From Cantharellus purpuraceus (taxonomy: Eukaryota > Basidiomycota > Agaricomycetes > Cantharellales > Hydnaceae), in NCBI GenBank assembly GCA_025174535.1, contig JALBUN010000023.1:1240001-1304000 (forward strand): 64,000 nt of DNA, given 5' to 3'. The notes under the pieces were generated by a model that did no database searches, had not been told where the DNA came from, and saw only the letters and a program-made list of their open reading frames with translations. Position numbers and translations under genes: made by a program. Shown piece by piece: positions 46,146 through 56,345 of the stretch (positions within the stretch are counted from its first letter, which is position 1; every line of letters starts with the position of its first letter).

Positions 46146-47519
46146 GAACTGGTTTTCCCTTAAAAGATCTTGTTTAAAGTCCCAAAACTGTACAATTTCG
46201 CTTCATGGCCTTAAAATATCAGCATATATCTGCTGCTTTCTCTTGATTCAGGGCCATTCAAATATTCTCTATTTTTTCATATTTTTTCAGGAATTTTCCA
46301 TGCAGAAATGAGTCTACAAACTTATTGTTCTGCTGGGCAAAGTTTTGGGACCCACATGGACCCACAAACCTTCGCAGATGTCAGCAGCCCCAAAGTCAGC
46401 TGGAGTCACCCGGACAACTGACTCATTTTCAATCACATGACTCATTTCAATCTCCGACTCAATCTGGTCACCACTGCCAGTAAATGCTCAATATCTTCAC
46501 AACCACTGCACCTCCTGACTCCATTTTCAGTGGAGAGTTCAATAGAAGCTGTCCCTACCCATAGCTGTGCTGATCATCCTGGGAAACGAAGTATTGACTG
46601 AGTTATTTGAGTAATGGTGACTCATGCAATGACTCCTGCCATGACTCATGCTATGACTCCTTCCATGACTCATGCCATGAGTCAGAGCAAATCCAAGCAG
46701 CTCATTGGCTAGGAAACTTCCACCCCTTTCTCACATATTCCACTAGCTTCCAGTAATTTCCATCTATTAATAGGTAGAAGTTTCCAGTAGTATTAGTCAG
46801 CTCCTGTAAATACAATATAAAAGGAGCCCATTCTGCCTCTGAATAAATAACCATTTCTACCCCATCATTTGCACATCAGTGTGACTAGAGTGACATACAG
46901 TGTCATCCTCTATATCTCAGTAACTGTTGATTGTCCAGTTCAAGGGTCGCTTACAGTTGTGTAACTGTATTTGATTGCACTCAATGTAGTGATTGTCCTG
47001 CTTTGGGCGTGAGTGTAGTATCTACCTCGTGTGACTACAAATCTACAGGGTGAGATTGTCTGTCAATAGTCCTGCCATTAGTGCTCTTTGTTTAAGTTAC
47101 TAGTGTGTACTGCCTTTGCAGAGCATTAGGATCTTGAACTCGTGTGAAGCAGTTGCTAGACTACTTCACACATCGCTGTTACCCGCTTCAGAGTGTCACT
47201 GGTTGGACGGTTGGATTCATCCACCTACTTCCTTTAGCCTCTAAGTGCATTCCCATCTTTTTGGAATATCTGGACCCCTAAGCGTCCATGAACTCTAGAC
47301 TCTGGAAGTCTTATTCATTCCCTACTGCTAAGAAATGTATTACCTTCCTGCGTATCGTCTGCATTGACCATTACAATGGATTGTAACCAAAGTACAAACG
47401 TTAAATCGTTTCTGGAGTTGTGCTGCAGTAGGATTTGATATTCTTCTCAGCTGTTCATTCACGGAATTGTGGTGATTTAGAGTTTGCCCTAACACCATAA
47501 TTTTGCAGGTTCCAAAACA
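46146..47519 (+). mobile_element. LTR-A copy 1
   Basis: 1374 bp, nearly identical in reverse to 48386-50299 once the solo LTR-D there is removed. Ends CCAAAACA; the 5' terminus is truncated (GAACTGG instead of TGTATGGGAACTGG). It contains ATATAAAAGGAGCCC near 46,815 in plus orientation and repeated GACTCATG(C/A) runs at 46,618-46,685. It separates a primer-site-like remnant following LTR-B from a fragment of the accessory gene. Confidence 0.8.
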
Positions 47520-48385
47520 GGCAGAATGGAGACAGAAGGAGGAGGAGGTGGAACGGAGATGAAAGGAGGAGGAGGAGCGGAGACGAGAGGAGGAGGAGGA
47601 GGAGCGGAGATGGAAGGAGGAGGGGCAGGAGCAGAGACGGAAGGAGGAGGAGGAGGAGGAGGAGGAGGAGGAGGAGTGGAGATGGAAGGAGGCGGCGGAG
47701 GCGGAACGGAGAAGGAAGGAGGAGGAAGCAAAAGCCAAGAGGGCCCACAGGGTCAAGGAACTTGCGGCTGTGATGGAGGCCATGAGACTGAAGGAAGTGG
47801 AGGAGCAGGCACATGAGCTAGAAGCCGCCATGGAGGTAGAGGAGGAGGTGACCGGGGCAGGGGCGACCAGTCACCCAGGAAGTCCAAGTGTGCCAATACA
47901 GGCAGGGACTCCTGAAGTCACCATCATCTCCATTACGTGGATGGAGTCAACTCATCCGACAACTGTCCTTACGGAGGACTCACCATTACGTCTGCGGTCA
48001 CGGCCATTGTTTGTGGTGGGTGCGGCTGAGGAAGATGAAGTGATGGAGGTGGAGAGGGTGGAGGTGGAAGTGGATCCCGATGCCAATATGGAGCTCAATG
48101 CAAATGCGGAGCCTGGGGCAGGTGTGGATGTTGGGACGGATGCGGAGCTGGATCTGACCTCAAATTGCTACGAGGAGATGGCTTGGGTAGCCATGGTTGA
48201 GGGTCGCAACAGAGCGGAGCTTTATGCTGCTACCACAAGAAGAATCTCGACATTGTGGTCTTTTCATTGAAGGTGCACCTGAGTGCTGATACGGAGAAGC
48301 AGGAGGCAGATTGGAGGGTCATATGGTGCAAGGTGGAGAGTTGCATGTTGGTGACCTGTAAGAAGGAGCTGCGTGTTGCTAGGTC
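47520..48385 (+). pseudogene. element-D accessory gene, middle fragment
   Basis: Glu/Lys/Arg-rich region followed by RAHRVKELAAVMEAMRLKEV, EEQAHELEAAMEVEEEVTGA and an Asp/Glu-rich stretch ending DLTSNCYEEMAWVAMVE, all matching the better copy at 53302-54015 (-). It is frameshifted near 48,240 and cut at both ends by LTR-A copies. The Gly-rich reading near 47,530-47,816 is a shifted frame. Confidence 0.75.
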
Positions 48386-50299
48386 TGTTTTGGAACCCAC
48401 AAAATTATGGTGTTAGGGCAAACTCTAAATCACCACAATTCCGTGAATGAACAGCTTGTTATGCACTAGGTCCAATTTGGGGTCGGAGATTGGATCGGAG
48501 GTTGGGTTGGAGGTTGGGTTGGAGTCAGAGTATGTCATGGGGGTTGGAATGGACTTGGCTTCAGCTTATGTGCTGCACCCTCACTAATACCGGTGTCTGA
48601 GATTTCAGAGACGGAGTACGACTTAGAGAGTTAGGATCGGACTTAGGAGCTAGGCGTGATTCGATATTTGAACTGGGGAATGAAGTCCCCAGTTGGGCAA
48701 CTTAAATACATATTTGAAATCTAATAATAATTACTCTGGTGATGGGTCTCCGAGGCCGATGGCCTTATGTGAGTATGTCTGAGTCCAACAGGGACGGATG
48801 TCTGGGTTCCTATGGTGATGCTGATGCATCAATTGGAACCGGAGACAGATGGGCGGAATTGGTGGTGACAATCGGACAGGTAAATGGAGATGTGACAGTT
48901 TCCAAATGGAGTATAGATTCATATGCGTGGGGATCTGAGTGCATTGGATGGGGATCTGGGCATTAATGAATATAGTCATAACACAGCTGAGAAGAATATC
49001 AAATCCTACTGCAGCACAACTCCAGAAACGATTTAACGTTTGTACTTTGGTTACAATCCATTGTAATGGTCAATGCAGACGATACGCAGGAAGGTAATAC
49101 ATTTCTTAGCAGTAGGGAATGAATAAGACTTCCAGAGTCTAGAGTTCATGGACGCTTAGGGGTCCAGATATTCCAAAAAGATGGGAATGCACTTAGAGGC
49201 TAAAGGAAGTAGGTGGATGAATCCAACCGTCCAACCAGTGACACTCTGAAGCGGGTAACAGCGATGTGTGAAGTAGTCTAGCAACTGCTTCACACGAGTT
49301 CAAGATCCTAATGCTCTGCAAAGGCAGTACACACTAGTAACTTAAACAAAGAGCACTAATGGCAGGACTATTGACAGACAATCTCACCCTGTAGATTTGT
49401 AGTCACACGAGGTAGATACTACACTCACGCCCAAAGCAGGACAATCACTACTTCGAGTGCAATCAAATACAGTTACACAACTGTAAGCGACCCTTGAACT
49501 GGACAATCAACAGTTACTGAGATATAGAGGATGACACTGTATGTCACTCTAGTCACACTGATGTGCAAATGATGGGGTAGAAATGGTTATTTATTCAGAG
49601 GCAGAATGGGCTCCTTTTATATTGTATTTACAGGAGCTGACTAATACTACTGGAAACTTCTACCTATTAATAGATGGAAATTACTGGAAGCTAGTGGAAT
49701 ATGTGAGAAAGGGGTGGAAGTTTCCTAGCCAATGAGCTGCTTGGATTTGCTCTGACTCATGGCATGAGTCATGGAAGGAGTCATAGCATGAGTCATGGCA
49801 GGAGTCATTGCATGAGTCACCATTACTCAAATAACTCAGTCAATACTTCGTTTCCCAGGATGATCAGCACAGCTATGGGTAGGGACAGCTTCTATTGAAC
49901 TCTCCACTGAAAATGGAGTCAGGAGGTGCAGTGGTTGTGAAGATATTGAGCATTTACTGGCAGTGGTGACCAGATTGAGTCGGAGATTGAAATGAGTCAT
50001 GTGATTGAAAATGAGTCAGTTGTCCGGGTGACTCCAGCTGACTTTGGGGCTGCTGACATCTGCGAAGGTTTGTGGGTCCATGTGGGTCCCAAAACTTTGC
50101 CCAGCAGAACAATAAGTTTGTAGACTCATTTCTGCATGGAAAATTCCTGAAAAAATATGAAAAAATAGAGAATATTTGAATGGCCCTGAATCAAGAGAAA
50201 GCAGCAGATATATGCTGATATTTTAAGGCCATGAAGCGAAATTGTACAGTTTTGGGACTTTAAACAAGATCTTTTAGGGGAAAAACCAGTTCCCATACA
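48386..50299 (-). mobile_element. LTR-A copy 2 (inverted, carries a solo LTR-D)
   Basis: Begins TGTTTTGGAACC and ends AACCAGTTCCCATACA on the plus strand, giving proper TG...CA termini and an undisturbed length of 1382 bp after removing the LTR-D and one target copy. Together with copy 1 it forms a 1.37-kb inverted repeat with an 866-bp spacer. Confidence 0.8.
48457..48983 (-). mobile_element. solo LTR-D with 5-bp target duplication
   Basis: 527 bp, TGTTATGCACTAGG...GTCATAACA, flanked by CAGCT on both sides (48452-48456 and 48984-48988). The uninterrupted LTR-A sequence at 42,438-42,630 shows a single AACAGCTGAG at the site. A 5-bp duplication fits Ty3/gypsy integration, and solo state implies LTR-LTR recombination. 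Confidence 0.93.
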
Positions 50300-50432
50300 C
50301 TGCCTCCTCCTCCTCTTTCCGTCTCCACTCCTCTTCCTCTTCCTTCCATCAGGCCAAGAGCAACTGCTCAAGCTCGGCCACACTCATGCTTGCCAAAGGG
50401 TTTGACATCATTGGGGATAAGACCTCAATCAT
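50300..50432 (-). pseudogene. element-D accessory gene, 5' fragment
   Basis: ATG at 50432; same start as 43931 (MIEVLSP...MSVAELEQLLLA). Then an in-frame TGA where copy 1 has CGA (Arg), then Glu-rich sequence until the LTR-A junction. Lies immediately beside an LTR-D in the same relative arrangement as at 42950-44153. Confidence 0.75.
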
Positions 50433-50549
50433 GCCCCACCTTTTATATGTCTCCAGACCCCCAGTATAACTCCGACTGCACCCAACCGTCTCACCTATTC
50501 AATCCACGGATATGAGGCCTCAGGGGCTTGGCCTTAAATGGAGAGATAC

Positions 50550-51070
50550 TGTTATGACTATATTCATTAATGCCCCCGTCCAATGCACTCAGATCCCCAT
50601 GCATATGAATCTATACTCCATTTGGAAACTGTCACATCTCCATTTACCTGTCCGATTGTCACCACCAATTCCGCCCATCTGTCTCCAGTTCCAATTGATG
50701 CATCAGCATCACCATAGGAACCCAGACATCCATCCCCATCAGACTCGGACATACTCATGTAAGGCCGTCGGCCTTGGAGACCCATCTCCAGAGTAATTAT
50801 TATTAGATTTCAAATATGTATTCAAGTTGCCTGACTGGGGACTTCATTCCCCAGTTCAAATATTGAATCACACCTAGTTCCTAAGTCCAATCCTAACCCT
50901 CTAAGTTGTACTCCATCTCCAAAATCTCGGACACCAGTATTAGTGAGGGTGCAGCACATAAGCTGAAGCCAAGTCTGTTCGGACCCCCACGATGTACCCC
51001 GACTCCTTCTCCGACTCCAACCAAACCTCCAACCCAATCTCTGACCCCCAATCGGACCTAGTGCATAACA
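50550..51070 (+). mobile_element. LTR-D copy (pol-sense plus strand)
   Basis: TGTTATGACTATATTC...GTGCATAACA, 521 bp, reverse of the copies at 42950 and 48457 and without the minisatellite expansion. It is bordered on the left by the accessory 5' fragment and on the right by truncated pol sequence. Confidence 0.85.
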
Positions 51071-52436
51071 TCCACCCTGTTTTCTGCACTGGTTTGGACA
51101 GCCATGGATAGCCACATCTCAGGTGATGATCTCCATGGAAAATAGTGCCCTGAGAGGCTGTGGTTGTCAAGTTACAGGATATTTATTGATCAGAGACATC
51201 TGAGCTTGAATTCAGGCCAAATGCCTGGTCCAAAGATGCGGGAATACATTCAACACTACTGTAATTCCTGCACCACATGTATGCGCAAAATCGCAAAGGC
51301 ACAAACCCTACGGAACGCTTAAGCAACTTCCCATCCCAGAGCAACCATGGAACTCCATCTCCATGGATTTCATAGAGAAGCTCCCCCCATCGCTCGGATA
51401 TGACACCATACTCGTGATTGTTGACAGGTTCACTAAACAGTCACTATTCCTTCCGATGCATGACACCATCACCTCTGCCTCACTAGCTAAGTTGTTTGTT
51501 CTCCACATATTCTCTAAACACGGAGTCCCATCGCATGTCATGTCCAATCGGGGCTCAGAGTTCATGTCCTCCTTCTTCCACACATTAGGAAAGGCTCTCG
51601 ACATGAAGCTTCATTTCACCTCCAGATACCACCCTGAAGGAGATGGACAAACAGAACGAATGAATCAGTCCCTGGAACAATACCTCCGAATCTATTGTAA
51701 CTATCAACAAGGCAACTGGGCTGACCTACTTCCAATAGCAGAGTTTGCATACAACAACACGCCGAACGCGACTACTGGCATCTCTCCGTTCTTTGCTAAT
51801 AAAGGCTACCATCCAAACATCTCTGTCCACCCTGAGAAAGAACTTGCCTCCACCAAAGCCCACCAATTTGTAACCGACCTCGATCAACTACACCAACATC
51901 TCCGAGAGACCATCTCCAATGCCCAGAAACAATATCAAGTCTCTGCAGACCAACGCCACATTCCGGCTCTGGACCTGCAAATCAGAGACAAAGTATTCGT
52001 TAAGGCCAAACACTTCTGGACCACCCATCCATCGAAGAAACTCTCCAAGAAATACTTAGGTCCTTATGAGGTCATTGCTTGCGCAGGCAGCAGGTCCTTC
52101 ACCCTCCGCTTTCCGGACCACTTCCAAGCAGTTCATCCGGTCTTCCATATATCAATGCTCGAACCCGCTACCACAAACGAGATCTCCGGTTGCACGCAAC
52201 CTCCACCTCCCCCAATCATCATTGAAGGAGACAATGAATATGAGATCTCTGAGATCCTGGACTCCACCGTCGATACAAGTGCAAGCTCCAGTACTTAGTC
52301 AAATGGGCTGGATACAAAGGCACTGATGAAGAATCCTCATGGATCTCCACGTTCGAACTTGATCATGCATCCAAATCCATCTCCAACTTTCACTCCACTT
52401 ATCCAGACAAACCTGGCCCCCTTATGAATCTTTAAG
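51071..52436 (+). pseudogene. Ty3/gypsy integrase and chromodomain (element D), truncated
   Basis: From about 51,230 the zinc-finger end (YIQHYCNSCTTCMRKIAKAQ) is readable, followed from 51,363 by the catalytic core: SMDFIEKL (first Asp), HVMSNRGSEF (where SDRG is expected; Asp changed to Asn), FTSRYHPEGDGQTERMN and the Glu in QSLEQYLR. A GPYEV module and a C-terminal chromodomain (YLVKWAGYKGTDEESSW) follow. A small deletion near 52,268 shifts the chromodomain out of frame. RT, RNase H and gag are missing. Stop at 52436 faces the accessory gene. Confidence 0.85.
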
Positions 52437-52583
52437 TTTGATTACTAATGCTAATTCTATTATTTCGCATCATCATTTTATTACAAGTCAAGGGAAATTA
52501 CATGCCTGCCCAAAAGCTCCGCAGGAATCACTCCGCCTCATTTTTCTCCGCTCTGAAATTTATAATCATTCTCATTTTTACTT

Positions 52584-54153
52584 TTATACATCGCATTTCC
52601 TTTTCCCCTTTCCCTTATCTACCTCAGGCTCTGTCTCCGACTCCTCATCACTCTCTACATCTGACACCCAATCCTTCTCATCTCCCATGTCCGAATCCTC
52701 ATCCAAAGGGGCCATGAACTTCCACAACCGACGTAACTTGGCCGTCCGCTGACCCTCCAGAACCTCCTTCCGTTTCATCGTTTTCACCAAGTCCACTAGC
52801 AACCCCTCTGTCCGCCAAAGGTGCTCCAACTGCAGGTTAACCAGCTGGATAAGCTGGCCCATGGTACTATTGGGTGCTGAGACGCGCCCCGTACCTGCAC
52901 CGGTCGTCACCCCTTCCGATCCGACACCGCTACCCCCAGCTGCCACAGCACCCATCTCTGTCTGCCGCTTTTTGGTCAGACGACCTTCCAATTCTTTCTC
53001 TGCCCCTCCTTGTACCACTAGTCAGGGCTTGACGCTCCAACTCCAGGGATCGAACTTCCCATCGATCCTACACCCTCCTTTCCAACCCTGACAACGATTG
53101 CAGGACCAAAGGCGGCGAGTTGGGCCGGTAGGCCACACCCACTCCACACCCGCATCACGACATAAGTCGCAAGTTACACCGGGTCCACCAAATGGCTCCA
53201 TTGGAGCCAGAGCCTTGGGTGGTCCGCCCCTTCTCACTGTGGCCTCCAAGCATTCCCTCTCCTCCTCCTTGTCCTGCTGTTCTGCCGCTGCCTTCTCCAT
53301 CTCACGCTTGCACCTGGATTGCCGACCTCATGACACGCAGCTCCTTCTTACAGGTCGCCAACACATGACTCTCCGCCTTGCACCATATGACCCTCCGGTC
53401 CGCCTCTCGCTTCTCTGTATCAGCACTCAGGTACGCCTTCAATGAAAAGACCGCAATGTCGAGATTCTTCTTAGTGGTCATGGCATAGAGCTCCGCTCTT
53501 TTGCAAGCCTCGACCGCAGCTACCCAAGCCATCTCCTCATAACAATTTGATGTCGGATCCGGCTCCACATCCGTCCCAACATCCACACCTGCCTCAGGCT
53601 CCGCATTTGCATCAAGCTCCATATTGGCATCAGGATCCGCCTCCACCTCTGCCCTCTCCATCTCCACCGCATCATCTTCCTCAGCTGCACCCAACTCAAA
53701 TAATGGCCATGCCCGTGGACATAACGGCGAGTCCTCCACAGTGACAGTCTTCAAACGAGTCATCTCCGTCCGTGTAACGGAGATGATGGCAACCTTGGGG
53801 GTCCCTGTCTGTATTGGCACACTTGGACTTCCTGGACTGGTTGCCCCTGCCCCAGTCACCTCCTCCTCTACCTCCATGGCGGCTTCCAACTCGTGTGCCT
53901 GCTCCTCCACTTCCTTCAGTCTCGTGGCCTCCATCGCTACCGCAAGTTCCTTCACCATGTGGGCCCTCTCGGCCTTCGCTTCCTCCTCTTTCCTTCTCCG
54001 TTCCGTCTTTGCCACCTCTTTCTGCCTCTGCTCTTCCTCCTCCTTCCATCTCCGTTCTGCCTCCTCCTCCTCCTTCCGTCTCCACTCCGCCTTCTCCTCC
54101 TCCTCCTTCCATCTCCGTTCCGCTTCCTCCTCCTCTTTCCATTTCCGTTCCGC
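52584..54153 (-). pseudogene. element-D accessory gene: coiled coil plus paired CxxC, antisense to pol
   Basis: Reads from the LTR-B junction: Glu/Arg/Lys-rich coiled coil, AKAERAHMVKELAVAMEATR, an Asp/Glu-rich middle and CYEEMAWVAAVEACKRAELY. After a frameshift near 53,310 come MEKAAAEQQDKEEERE and a cysteine module CDLC...SCNRCQGWKGGC. Then, after a TGA at about 53,022, GGAEKELEGRLTKKRQTE, a leucine-rich helix (QLIQLVNLQLEHLW) and an acidic tail ending GKGKGKRKCDV. Copy 62651-63198 reads through the last two breaks. The CxxC-x-CxxC layout resembles DNA/RNA-binding zinc knuckles; not assigned to a known family. Faces the integrase gene tail-to-tail, 147 bases apart. Confidence 0.7.
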
Positions 54154-55452
54154 TGTCGGTTTGCTTAAGGAATAGATCCTATAAGCCTGCGTGCAACGGT
54201 CCTAGCAAGCAGACGATGTGTAACGCAGTTGTTCAGCACTTCAAAGATCAATCAGGGCGAGGGGTACGTAACAGGGAAGTGGGATAGTGCTCTGTGGTTG
54301 GATGAGGATGGGAGCAAAAGGTCGGTCCCGATGGCTGATCGTGCTCTGTGACTGGATGACAATGCGGAGCCCGGTTGGGAGGTACGCGAAAGCTGGTTTC
54401 AGGAGAATCAACCTCTCGGTGGCGGAGGGAAATCTGATCATTGAACCAAGGTGTTTTACCTCAGTGTAGAGATGATGGATTGTGATGTAGAGCGTAGAGC
54501 GTAGACTTAGAGCGTGGACTTTGACTTTAGAGCGTTGGCTGAAAACTTGTTGATTCATTCCAAAGGCGAAGACTAGCGCCCTTTTATATACAAATCCCCA
54601 GGGCACAATGACACAATATGAGGAGCAAATGATGCGATATGATGCATGAAATGCTGATCAAGCCAGCTGATGAAGCGTGTGAAGTTGAACTACTAAAGGG
54701 GAAATCATGGAGAAATGAAATGACAGATAGGGGTAATCTTTGTAAGAATAGGGGGCGATGAGTAATAAAAGAACCAAAAATAGAACAAGGATGAGTAAGT
54801 CGTGTATGAATGAATTAAAAGATGAAACAGGGGTGAGTCATATAAAAGAACAATAGAAACGTCCACCAATACCATCTTCCCTACGGCTCTGAAGGTTAAT
54901 TGACCCTGAGTCACATGAGGACTTCCGTCAGCTTCCACAACAAATACTCCTTATTGTCTTAGTGATCCGTCTCCATATGGTATCCCGCTCCAAGAGTATT
55001 TGGTCCCTTTGCCTGACACGATGTAACCTGAGTTGGATTGAAGTGGGAGGATAGGTTGGCAATGGCATAAGAGAGACATGGTGGGGATCTTGGACGTTGA
55101 AAGAGTTTTGGAAGTATTTTGACACGTGGAGGTGGCTTAACATGCCCATGGAGCTCGGCGTATTTTTGATAGTCCTCTGTGTCCAGAGACCAGTGTGACG
55201 TATTATTAGAAGTGATGTTGGAGAGGGGAATAGAATGGGAAGCCATGTGAATGATGATGAAAGGATCGGTGTGAATAGAAGGCTGATAATGATCGATGGC
55301 AATGAAACACGAGTGACAATCGATGGCTCGAATTAGAGACTGAGGTGGATAGGGAGTTGCGGCACTATTTAAAAGTTGATACGAAAAGACGCTGGCGGAG
55401 TTGGACTGTCAGAGTGGTTCGATATGCGTCCTCGATGCGTCCTGGCTTGTCA
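54154..55452 (-). mobile_element. LTR-B copy 2
   Basis: Plus-strand ends TGTCGGTTTGC and GGCTTGTCA. Lacks the AT-rich insert of copy 1 and has a 116-nt deletion inside the ORF. Its flank at 54,150 (GCGG on the minus strand) continues the accessory gene exactly where copy 1 interrupts it. Confidence 0.8.
54928..55246 (-). pseudogene. LTR-B ORF, deleted copy
   Basis: Same start as the 144-aa ORF (55246), then a 116-nt out-of-frame deletion removes the IGDP/PYTF centre; the conserved Arg-rich tail is still present in a shifted frame down to 54928. Non-functional. Confidence 0.8.
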
Positions 55453-55459
55453 GCGATGC

Positions 55460-55748
55460 TGATGACGAGGCCACAACAACAAGATACTCAATAAGTGAGA
55501 GCCGATAAGAAATAATGCCAGCTGGTACAGCGGATATCCTCAGAGATCAAGCTGAGGGGATCACACTGCACCAAGGCAAGTCTTTATACTAAATGATGGA
55601 GACGGATAGGAGAACCAAGATAGGGGAGGAAGGATAGGGGAAGTGATAGGGGCAATGAAATAGGGGAGATGCACCCTGACAGGCTGCGCTGATAGGGGTG
55701 TCAAGAGAAAATACTAAAAATAGAATATGACTTATTTGAACCCTGACA
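55460..55748 (-). repeat. 3' LTR of element C
   Basis: Plus-strand TGATGACGAGGCC...AACCCTGACA. Lies only seven bases from the end of LTR-B copy 2, and no polypurine tract of B is left between them. Confidence 0.85.
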
Positions 55749-55801
55749 TCACCTCCCTCTTAGTGCATGTCGTCTCAATATGCACTATCGTCCCATCCAT
55801 C

Positions 55802-56239
55802 TCAAGAGAGACACACCCTGAAGCACTCTGCAAGGTCCCTTCTCACTCTCTGCCAAAGTAGAGCCCATGACGAGTGTTGATGGTGACTCTTCTCTGCCTT
55901 GGGGTAAAGTGGGATGGTGAACTCTCTGGGGGATATGGGATCGTTCGTGCTGAAAACTGCTCCAAGTATCATCTCCCCTCCCTCATAGGTGACTTTACTG
56001 GCGAGCCCTTGGAAGGTGTATGGTATGTCATAGTTGCCGATGAATAGAGGGTCCCCGATGTAGTATGTCTGGCGTCTTGATGGATTACGATGCCAGAAGG
56101 GGAAATGAACTTGTGGAGGTGGAGATGGGAGGTTATAATCCTCTACAGCACGTGCAGTATCCCTTGAGTCAACTGACCAAGTGATTGATGGGTAGGAACG
56201 GAGTGAGCGTAGAGGGGTGGATTCAGACTGGTAAGGCAT
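55802..56239 (-). CDS. element-C 3'-terminal ORF (145 aa), relative of the LTR-B ORF
   Basis: Intact ORF between the chromodomain stop and the 3' LTR, while gag and pol of the same element carry several stops. Not recognised. Blocks: TWSVDSRDTA, SPPPQVHFPFWHRNPSRR, YYIGDPLFIGNYDIPYTFQG, GGEMILGAVFSTNDPISPRE and a WQRVRRDLAECF end. Order and key residues match the 144-aa LTR-B protein. The position is that of an env or accessory gene, but there is no signal peptide or transmembrane segment. Confidence 0.7.
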   Translation of the reverse strand: MPYQSESTPLRSLRSYPSITWSVDSRDTARAVEDYNLPSPPPQVHFPFWHRNPSRRQTYYIGDPLFIGNYDIPYTFQGLASKVTYEGGEMILGAVFSTNDPISPREFTIPLYPKAEKSHHQHSSWALLWQRVRRDLAECFRVCLS

Positions 56240-56345
56240 GGTGGGTTGGGTAGTGAATGATGATGGTTTTACTGAGGAAGGGGAAGTGGATTCACTGGCT
56301 TATATACAGTTAGTGGAATTTCGGCATGGATGAATTTGGTGAGCG

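Noticed and set aside
47526..47816. Gly/Glu-rich frame and Pro/Ser-rich antisense frames
   Set aside because: Shifted readings of the purine-rich coiled-coil part of the accessory gene.
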